Below are positions 56,089 through 64,000 of a stretch of 64,000 nucleotides of DNA, piece by piece. The notes below the pieces were generated by a model. That model had not been told where the DNA came from, searched no databases, and was given only the letters and a program-made list of their open reading frames with translations. Positions within the stretch are counted from its first letter, which is position 1. The number at the start of each line of letters is the position of its first letter. The stretch covers positions 25,713-89,712 of the forward strand of contig QKWP01000594.1 in the NCBI GenBank assembly GCA_003550325.1, written 5' to 3'. The stretch is from Gigaspora rosea. Its lineage: Eukaryota; Glomeromycota; Glomeromycetes; Diversisporales; Gigasporaceae. A program made the translations under genes and the position numbers.

Positions 56089-56872
56089 TAGTTTTTTACT
56101 TTTATTTTTCTATTTTTTTTTTTTGATTTTTTTTTGCAGTTTAGCATTCTGTGTAAACAGTGTTTTTATATACGTAAATTCAGTGTTTTTCACTAGAACG
56201 TTAAATGCACCTTTAGGATTTCGAAGTAAACTTTATTATATTTAAAGTATAATTAGCAATACAACTGCAAATTCTTTCATTGCGCGGTATATTTTATAAT
56301 TTGCATTGCTGCGTTAATTTATTAGTACATACTGTACGTCTAATAATTGTAAATTATTTAAAATAAAAAAAGTTTATATTAAAAAAAGCTTTATTGCCCA
56401 TTTTCGCGCAAAAAATGTTCATGTGCTTTTCTGATAATGCACGTAATCTTATCTATTAGCATTAATGTTTAAGTCGTAATGCATTTATTTATCTTGTGAA
56501 ATTGTTTATAATTAAATTTCGCACGCAAAAAATTAGTGTTTTTTTTTCATTACCAATTAAAGAAAATTCATACAAGTTGAGAATAAATTTCGCGATCAAA
56601 AATAGTTCTGAGCCTTGATTAATTCTTTTTTTTTTTTTTACATAGCATAAATTTGAATTAGGCAATTTTTAATACCTATACTATTCAGAATTATTTCTAA
56701 CTTTTCGTGTTTTATCAAAGGACAGTGATAAGCTACTGGATCTTAGGTATTTTTGCATGATAAGCATTTCATGACGTAATTGTCTATAGCACTAATTATA
56801 TTGGCCTAAATTATATCCTTAAATATTTCTAAAATTTACTTTAATTTGGGCCAAAATACTTACTCATGTAAT

Positions 56873-57394
56873 ATGATCATTGAGTTTACTGTTCCCATAC
56901 ACGAAGCACCTTTGCAGAATAACACGCACACAAGGGATGAATTGAATAAAGAGGGTGTTAAACAAAAAAAAAAAAAGTATGTACCATTACCTTTAAGTTT
57001 TAGGTACATACTTACATACGTATGCAGGAATTGCTAATTGTGTAAGTGCTACCAAAATCGAAATCCTGGTGAAAGTCACACGACATGTAATAAAAAAATC
57101 GAAAATTGCCAGTTTTAAATTTAATAGGCTGAATTTTTGTGTTCGATAATTTTATAAATTTAATACAAATATTGCGATAGTAATTGTTCAAGTACGTACG
57201 TACGTATATACGGATGTATAGATATACAGATACAATTTTAATAATCATTCAGGTCTAATTTGACCAGATTTAATGGTCTTGGAAATGAACCACATAATGC
57301 CGTGCTTCCATATCAAATGCATATAGATATTATCGAACAAGCAGGTAGATGCTTAGATAAAACGCTAGTTTATAATTATGGAAAAAAGAAATAA
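56873..57394 (+). CDS. Two-exon gene, unknown small basic protein (about 90 residues)
   Basis: Exon 1 (56873-57003) runs from ATG through MIIEFTVPIHEAPLQNN, a KQKKKK basic patch and YVPLPLSF to a GTACAT donor. The intron is 249 bases. Exon 2 (57253-57394) follows a TTCAG acceptor, joins in phase to make RSNLTRFNGLGNEPHNAV, continues LPYQMHIDIIEQAGRCLD and KTLVYNYGKKK, and stops at TAA 57392-57394. The clean splice phase and protein-like text support a real gene. No membrane segment or signal peptide. The basic patch is coded by a run of A. I do not recognise the family. An alternative donor (GCAG/GTAGAT) in exon 2 would truncate the tail. Upstream exons cannot be excluded. Confidence 0.55.
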
Positions 57395-58075
57395 AAAACA
57401 ATGTTATTCTTAAGTCCTTTGAAATTTAATCTTCGTTTGACATTATTTGTACAAGGATGGAAAAGAAAAATTAAACAAACATAAATAAAAATAAAATGCA
57501 TGCAATAAACAATAACAATAATCTGCTCTTCTTTATTTGGTATAGTAGGTTTGTTATTCTTTAGTCCATATAAGATTACCTTTGACAGATAAGTCAAAAT
57601 GTATTGCTTTAAAGGCTTTATAACCATAGCAATAGTGTGACAAAAATATGTTACAAGTCAAATTACTGAATTTGTAATAGTTATAATTTGAGTATAAATT
57701 CTAAAAAAATTTATCAAATTATTTGCATAAATTGAATTGTAGAACACCTGACCAACCAAAATTTAAGATCAGGTACAATTTGATAGTCAAAACAATCATG
57801 TTTTGTGTTCTAAATAAAAAATTAGGTAAAATTAAAGAAAATCAAATTATAGATATTTCTTGTTTTTTTTTTGTAAAAAGGTGGTTTTCATTTTGATTTT
57901 TACATTACGCCTTATCTTGAAATTCAGTTGGGCATTTAAATCATCTACTTAAAGGTCATTGTCATGGTAAAATTTCGCGTTATTTGTTTTTTACATTTTT
58001 GTTACACAAGGACCTGTAAATCTATTAGTTACGACGTATCTTCGGTCTGAATTTTCATAGATTTTGTCATATACA
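57395..58075. other. Spacer, no gene supported
   Basis: AT-rich. The minus ORF at 57376-57627 overlaps the convincing plus exon and is rejected. A weak inverted CCTGACC / GATCAGGT pair lies near 57740-57775. Confidence 0.45.
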
Positions 58076-58079
58076 GTAT

Positions 58080-58430
58080 TTCGTCAATCGTCATGGGTTT
58101 GTCAATTGTCAATTCGTCATTTAGGAAATGGCTTAATGACAGGTTTCATCATCGTCAATAATGAAAGTTTCGTTATTCTTCAGTCATCGTTAGACAATAA
58201 CAAACAAAATAATTAACTTCACATGATTCCTAATGATAAACAGCATTTTAAAATTTATTACACAAAAAATATTATATTATGTTCTTGCGTTTCGCCATTC
58301 GTCATGAACCTCGTCATTTGTCATGAATTTCGTCATTCGTCATGAGTTTCGTCATTCATCATTTCGTCAACCCGAAGTTGCCTGACGAAATGATTTCGCA
58401 GTCGTCAATGGCGAGTGCTTTGTCATTATC
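58080..58430. repeat. TTCGTCATTCGTCATGA minisatellite
   Basis: About fifteen imperfect 8- or 16-base copies of TTCGTCAT / CGTCATGA on the plus strand, densest at 58290-58380. It overlaps an ATG-less minus frame that I do not accept as a gene. Confidence 0.75.
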
Positions 58431-58957
58431 ACTATCTTTAATAGCAATAGCATATATTATCGAATATATAAGGCGTGGTGCAAAGATAAGTAAAAAAAAA
58501 AAATAAATAAGCAATACAGTCATGTGACCAATCAGATGCCGAGAATACGGTTTTAGAATGGTGTCAGCAAAATCTTGCATTTGATTGGGTGTGCTAGTGT
58601 AACATACTGCTATTGGACTGTACTTAGATGAGCATACCGGATTTGATACAGTATTCGTTTTACTCTGAGACAGCACGTACGTAATATCATATGATGAAAC
58701 GAAATTAGGTGAGAATGTTCCGCGTCATTTCTGAATTTAAGTCGATTTTGAATTGGCAGTTATTTCTCGATTTTCACCGATCGTGAAATGTCTCAGGACA
58801 ATCATTGAGACCACAGCAATTTAATAAACTAGTGTTACAAGTCGGCTGAAGCAGCCATGGCTAAATTAGTTTAGCCGGCTAAACCATTAAGGTCACATGA
58901 TTATATAGCATAATTTAGATTATAGTGTTTAATGCCGGGCTATATTAAGTAATACAG

Positions 58958-59754
58958 TGTTGGCGGCTAAAACGGAAATCTCGTGACCCACGTGATCGCT
59001 GCGTCAAGATCACTGGACCGAAGAAATCGAAGGAAATAATAATAAATAAATGAGCCCCGGAACAGCCCCGAAAAGAACATGGACTAACCAGCCCCAAAAA
59101 GCCTCAAGAAGTAGAATGACAAGACAAAGACATAAAGGAACCAAGGTCAGAAGGTCGGAACGGGTACCCCAAGGCCATGGTACAGAAGAAAAGACGGTGA
59201 GGCGCACGAGATGAATCCGTGGAAAACTCAGCCCGTCAAGACCAAGCAAAGCCCAAAGAAGCGACTCGGAATGTTTGTCGCTTAGGACAAGCAAATAAAA
59301 GGCCAAATTCGGATAAAATTGGTTGTGGCCGTGATAGTATGTCGTCATAATCGCGTAAGGTAAACGATTTGCATTGAAACTAAAGGAATGACGCGATAAG
59401 GATGACGAGTGTAATAGAGTTTTTTTTCTTTTTCTTTCTTTTTCCTTCTTTCAAATTCTTTATAAATAGAAGGGCATTTCGCCCAGATTGTAAGGATATC
59501 GAATCTCGAATCCACAAGAAATTGTAATAAAATTCGAATATTTTTATAAATAAAAATCGTTAACCCGTGACTTCTAAAAACCGTTCATTCGTTAAAACTG
59601 CATACTGTTTACCCGTAACAAACCAACTTGCCTTACCTTGCCAAATCTCTTTCGCCTCACCTTGGTTTTGTTGCGTGGTTGTGTGTTGTTGTTGTTGTTT
59701 TCCTTCATTAGTGTCGACCCGATCCATACCGTTCCTATAGCCCAGCCTCCAACA
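58958..59754 (+). mobile_element. Solo LTR (797 bp), 4-bp duplication ACAG
   Basis: TGTTGG to CCAACA, flanked by ACAG at 58954-58957 and 59755-59758. It holds a TATAAATA box at 59461-59468, a polyA signal AATAAA near 59527 and a GT-rich 3' part. It shares both ends and the TATA position with the 23428-24227 LTR. The 112-residue minus ORF inside it is spurious. Confidence 0.8.
59461..59468 (+). promoter_or_regulatory. LTR TATA box
   Basis: TATAAATA, about 500 bases into the LTR and followed by a small GGGCATTTCGCCC hairpin. The sister LTR has the same box, so it is a conserved core promoter rather than chance AT richness. Confidence 0.6.
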
Positions 59755-60187
59755 ACAGTAACAGGAGCGACTGGAGCGGCCGTCTACAATTAATATTATA
59801 CGTTTTACAATACTATTTTCGGGGAACTAGCATAAACTATCTCTGCTATTGAAAGTTGAACAAATGCCCTAAATAAAATTGAAGCTTTCGTAGTGTTTTG
59901 TAATAATATCAGTTGAATCCATTTGAATCCACCAACTTTTATATGATAACGAAAATATATCAGAACTGAAATAACATATAAAATATACTATTACTAGACT
60001 GTCAAAATTTAGTTCGTTCTTAAAAAAAAACCTTGAATGAACTAAAAATGACGATTCACAAAATAGGAGAGTAGTAAACTTTGGTAAATGTTGGTATATA
60101 AGCTTTTTCTATGTTTATTATATTCGTTTTATTAAAAATCTTTTAAGTTTAATTAAAATAGTTTAAAAACAATTTACTAACTACATA

Positions 60188-60380
60188 CTATTCTATATCT
60201 TTTTTTTTATCATTGAAATATAACTCTCTAGAATGCGCTAAAGAATCCATATCTGATATATGTGAGCATGTACATACTGCATTAGAATTTAAAGGTTTAA
60301 TAAAACAATTTGTATACCAAACAGGATGCTTGGGTTTTTGTATAGATTTTCTGTAAACGATGATAACTAAATGTTAGATA
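60188..60380 (-). CDS. Candidate C-terminal exon inside the hAT element
   Basis: The minus frame reads LVIIVYRKSIQKPKHPVWYT, then NCFIKPLNSNAVCTCSHIS and DMDSLAHSRELYFNDKKKDI, and ends at TAG (60188-60190). Three cysteines and protein-like codons. A possible acceptor CATTTAG lies just upstream; no in-phase partner was found. It could be a transposase tail, a captured host exon or chance. No family recognised. Confidence 0.35.
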
Positions 60381-60951
60381 TATAATAGATAAATTGAATA
60401 GATAAAAGTATGCTTGCTTACCTTATGATAAAATCGAATTAAGCTTTAAGTGAAAATTTTAATTTTGTTGCAATTTTATTTCTTTGTTTTTTTTTTTTTA
60501 TTAAAATCGAATTGATTGGTCGATCAGCATGTGACATTTTGTATTTACGAATAGCTATAGATTTCCCTCAAAAACATTAATCAATGAGTTTACCTAACGT
60601 GACTTCACCCTAACCCTAAAGAGTTTCATTAGGTTTCATTGGATAAAAATCACGGAGGTAAAATTTTTTGTGCGAGAGCTACCACAGCTTATTAGCGATT
60701 TAACGAACAATTGATGTAACCTGAACGGTCACTCAAGTTACTTAATATAAATATTAAGTAATATGAATTTTAGCTTCCAAAAAATTCCGAAACGAGCAAG
60801 GTTGCGAAAAAAGAAACAAGTAGACCTCTGATAATTTCCGAATACAAAAAAATTTACAAATTTGGGTTGGCCTTAACCATTGACAGCCGCTTAGCCGATA
60901 TTTTTATCGGCAGCTGATAAAAACCTTACAGCTTGTAACACTATAATAAAC

Positions 60952-61197
60952 CAGATAATAATCACATATTATACAATTTATTAAAAATGACAACAAAAAT
61001 TGCGCATTTTATCAATGACGATAAGAATAATTACTGTATTAATAATCACATTAATATTTCATTGATCTTTTTCATGGATATTTATAAAGATATTTTTTTG
61101 TTGTTAAATGCTTCCTTTTTTTTATTCGTTATAATGAATGTCTAAATATACTAAAAAATTCCGTTCTTCGGTGCAACCCAAAATTCAAACATTGTAC
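60952..61197. other. Spacer
   Basis: AT-rich, nothing recognised. Confidence 0.45.
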
Positions 61198-61346
61198 CTT
61201 TAAGATTCTTTGTATTGGCGTAACAGAAGAACTGCACATGCCTAACAAGATAGGAATAAGGGGGATGCGTTTGTTTATGTCGAAAATTTTAGAAATAATC
61301 TGTGCTACAGTACACACTATGCTGAGCATAACGGTTATGAAAAAAC
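61198..61346 (-). CDS. Candidate internal exon with two membrane segments
   Basis: TTTCCAG acceptor and GTACAATG donor bracket 149 bases. They encode FFITVMLSIVCTVAQII, a short polar link KIFDINKR, then IPLIPILLGMCSSSVTPIQ. The two hydrophobic helices and the SSxTPIQ tail look like the last two helices of a 7TM-type receptor, which is only a guess. No further exons of a consistent gene were found, so it may be a relic. Confidence 0.3.
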
Positions 61347-61439
61347 CTGGAAAAAGGTAAATTAAAAAAAAAGTGGTAATTATCTTCTTATTAGACGAGA
61401 CACAGACCAGATTCCTGCGTTTCCGAAACAAATGCGGAT

Positions 61440-62580
61440 GTTTCTACGCAGGGAATGCAAAAATTATTAAAATATATATGAATATTCGAATGTATTCTTT
61501 TAATACATGAAAATTTAGCTAGAATTTAATATTTAGGTGAGCATAAATTTATTTTTATTCGCTTTTTATTAATTTATATGTTTTTTAATTTTTTAATTTT
61601 TTTTTCTTTTTTAGAGCACCCTTATTACTGGAATTTATAAAAATTGTCGGTACAATATATTGAATTAATCATCTGTAAAATAATTACAAGTTTGGTGAAT
61701 AATGCGGATGTAGATTCATTTATTTATTATGTGTCGATAGTTTTATTTGTATTTCAAAAGAATAAACAATATACGGTAATTTAGTTTAACCCCTTTGAAA
61801 ATTAATTTTTTACAATATTAATTATATTACATAGTTAATGGATGCGTAGAACCAATAACGGTTTTGATTTTGCAGGCGAAAGATCCGAAAGATCACATGG
61901 TGATCGTTTTTACATGACAATTAAAAAAAAAGTATCTAATTTTGAATTTATTGTGCTAACCTGGACCACGAAGGGGCTCAGGTTGCGAACGCATTAAATA
62001 AGATTCAGTAACGGATTTCTTTTTCTTTTTCTTTATAACAAAAAAATCACTTGAGCTTAATCGAGTCTATTTTGCGTATAAATAGTACTTGTACAACCTA
62101 AATTTTAATTTTAAGATGTACTTATGCGTATAACGTCCTAGTTTTAGCGCGATTGCGTCGCGCAGCTATCCTAATCGTATACATTATTTACGTAACTTGT
62201 CTGTAAACCATACTTTATACTCCATTCCTGGTATTTACAAACACATAATAGAAATTATGCAGAATGAAAATATGAATTTATTGATTATAACCTCCCAACC
62301 CGTTTTCGTAGCATAGATCAAGTTGGATCTAAATGCTTGACTGAAATATCTCACCGTCATTATTTATGTAATCTGTACAATCCATATGCATGTTACTCGA
62401 ACTATAATTAACTTAGATAACTATTAAAACTATACGGATTATAATTACGCATCTATGCAAACTATGCGGATTGCAAATCAAAGAATAATGGAGTGTATAA
62501 GGAATTTTCTAATAAATGAATGAATTTATATTATTTAAATATATAAAAGTTTGATAATCGTATCCAATTAACCAAACGAA
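61440..62580. other. Spacer, no gene supported
   Basis: AT-rich with some CpG-containing stretches (for example GCGCGATTGCGTCGCGCAG near 62145). No ORF, RNA gene or TIR element that I can support. Confidence 0.4.
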
Positions 62581-62714
62581 AAACATGATTAATATATTCT
62601 GTGGCAAAGTAAAGCGTTTAAATTTAAATCAAATTTCTTTTTTGCCAATATTCGATATCGATCGAAAATTATTACAAATTAGGCGGCTACTATTCATGGG
62701 TGGCAATCAATTAA

Positions 62715-62997
62715 TCGACAATCACTTCACCGACATAACATTTCACCGACAATTATTCACCGACACGTTCATTTTACCGACAGTTTATTTCACCGAAGCT
62801 CATTTCACCGACAAAGTAATTCGGTCATTGTCGTTAGGGTCAGGGTAGAATTAGGTAGAATTAGGGCTAAAGTTAGGGTGCTTTTTGAAAAAAAAACTTG
62901 TCGGTGAAATGAACTTCGGTGAAACAAACTGTCGGTAAAATGAACTTATCGGTAAGTATTTGTCGGTAAAATGTTATGTCGGTGAAGTGATTGTCGG
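62715..62997. mobile_element. TGTCGGTGAAATGA foldback element
   Basis: Two arms of about 100 bases (62715-62815 and 62898-62997) are inverted copies. Each is composed of five or six repeats of TTTCACCGACA or TGTCGGTGAAA. The loop of about 80 bases carries GTTAGGGTCAGGGTAGAATT and further TTAGGG-like words. The plus ORF 62585-62848 runs into the left arm and is not credible. Confidence 0.8.
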
Positions 62998-63016
62998 CGA
63001 AATAATACGAACCCAC

Positions 63017-64000
63017 TATTCATACATCCTGTAAATCAAATTTTTAAATTTTTCAAACTTAGAGCGAAGATATTTTAACAACTATCAAGTCAAATTTGAT
63101 GGATGTATTTTTATTTTGATTTTACAGATTCATAAAATTCAAAAAAAGTTTTTTTTTTTTATTGAATTTTAATTTTGTGGTTGTCAAAATATCCTCACTC
63201 AAAGTTTGAAAAAATTTGGCGCAGCTTTTTGGGCGAATATATCTAGAAACTACCAAGTCAAATTCAATAAACTTTTTTTTCTTTGAATTCCATGGATTTA
63301 TAGAATCTGAACAAAAAAGTTCATCGAACTTTACTTAGTGGTTATCAAGTTATCTTTGCTCAAAGTTTGAAAAAAGTTTGCGCAACTTCTAGTTTGATAA
63401 TTTTGAAGATATCTTGACAACAACAAGTCAAATTCATTAAAAAAATTTTTTGAATTCTATGAATTTTATAGAATTCAAATAAAAAAAAAAAAGCTCATTG
63501 AATTTGACTTAGTGGCTATCAAATATCTTTGCTCAAAGTTTGAGCGCAGCTTCTATTTTGAAAGACGGTTTGAATGTTTCAAAAAAGGAGTTCATTGAAT
63601 TTGACTTAGTGGTTATTAAGATATTTTCGCATTTTGGCGCAGCTTCTATTTTAATAGATGTTTTAAATTTTTTGAAACATTGAGCGAAAATAACATAATA
63701 ACCACCAAGTCAAATTCAAAAAAATTTTTTCTTTTAATTCTATGAATTTATAGAATTCAAATAAAAAAAATGTTGACTTAGTATTATCAAGACATCTTCG
63801 TTCAAATGTTGAAAGAAATTTTGGCTGGACTTTTATTTGATAGATGGTTTGAATTTTTTCAAACTTATACGAAGATACCTAGACAACCACTAAGCAAATT
63901 CAATAATTTTTTTTTCTTTACATTCTATGGATTTATAGAATCCAAATAAAAAAAAAGTTCAACGAATTTGACTTAGGCCACACAAAATTAATTTTTGTTT
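63017..64000. repeat. Tandem array of palindromic 155-290-bp units (continues past the window)
   Basis: Units alternate two modules: TTTTTCAAACTTAGAGCGAA followed by GATATCTTGACAACCACCAA and GTCAAATTCA, then its inverse TGAATTTGACTTAGTGG. Centres reading TTCTATGAATTTATAGAATT lie near 63130, 63285, 63450, 63737 and 63922. Non-coding. The right end is beyond the window. Confidence 0.75.

Larger units (their letters stand above)
58830..60943. mobile_element. hAT element (2114 bp) with perfect 8-bp duplication TAATAAAC, carrying a nested LTR
   Basis: Ends TAGTGTTACAAG and, inverted, CTTGTAACACTA. TAATAAAC lies exactly at 58822-58829 and 60944-60951. Removing the LTR (58958-59754) leaves about 1.3 kb. 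Subterminal hairpins GGCTAAATTAGTTTAGCC (left) and CCGATATTTTTATCGG (right) are present, with an interior CACCCTAACCCTAAAG tract. A minus frame at 60188-60380 is protein-like. No complete hAT transposase is visible. Confidence 0.8.

Noticed and set aside
55320-56245. Phenylalanine-rich ORFs on both strands
   Set aside because: Translations of T or A homopolymers and of a 57-bp duplication.
58359-58676. 105-residue minus frame with a membrane segment
   Set aside because: Begins with GTG rather than ATG, has no convincing acceptor, and its C-terminal third is translated TTCGTCAT repeat.
59010-59348. 112-residue minus ORF
   Set aside because: Lies wholly inside a solo LTR with TATA box and is not preserved in the sister LTR.
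62585-62848. 87-residue plus ORF
   Set aside because: The second half is the foldback arm of repeated CACCGACA words.
62835-62878. True telomere or chromosome end
   Set aside because: TTAGGG words are few, degenerate and inside the loop of a foldback element, with satellite continuing on the right.

Overview
The window looks like nuclear DNA of an arbuscular mycorrhizal fungus (Glomeromycotina, Rhizophagus-like). The evidence is extreme A+T richness, small GT-AG introns, a TKL-type kinase with the leader and HRDLHxKNILIH style of that lineage, and several multi-copy families I associate with it. This is inference from style; no search was run. I see no prokaryotic operons, rRNA, intact tRNA or CRISPR.

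The window is a transposon graveyard with a few gene relics and some small candidate genes. Positions 1-6.6 kb hold foldback elements, terminal-inverted-repeat (TIR) elements and three satellites. Positions 7.7-10.2 kb (minus) hold a nine-exon D-amino-acid/D-aspartate oxidase pseudogene. Its upstream half is duplicated at 22.5-24.3 kb and split there by a solo LTR. Positions 10.6-13.7 kb (plus) encode a kinase-TPR-leucine-rich-repeat (LRR) fusion with four frameshifts and a DFG-to-YFG change. Positions 13.7-33.6 kb are almost all repeats: hAT elements with 8-bp target duplications, TA/TTAA miniature elements (MITEs), an AT-rich satellite and a stray kinase exon. Positions 33.6-37.4 kb carry a badly broken multi-domain gene with a DDE-transposase look.

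Positions 37.9-38.5 kb hold a PIF/Harbinger-type element. Next come a satellite (39.6-40.7 kb), a retropepsin-like relic (41.1-41.9 kb), a tRNA-derived SINE with a perfect 13-bp target duplication (42.4-43.0 kb) and a broken gene for a helical membrane-spanning protein (43.6-44.6 kb). Positions 45-64 kb differ in retaining CpG dinucleotides. They contain candidate small genes (48.1-49.1, 55.7, 56.9-57.4 kb) between crisp MITEs (47.0, 50.2, 51.3, 51.6, 51.8, 52.0, 54.3 kb). A 2.1-kb hAT element with a solo LTR inside lies at 58.8-60.9 kb, and foldback and palindromic satellites run to the right edge.

No pathway is encoded intact here. The coherent stories concern genome dynamics. Many unrelated MITEs carry telomere-like CCCTAA tracts in their interiors. 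At least six TIR families show recognisable target-site duplications. Gene relics repeatedly break at C-to-T-compatible stops. The best protein-level novelty is the kinase-TPR-LRR fusion, an NLR-like receptor architecture, though this copy is damaged.
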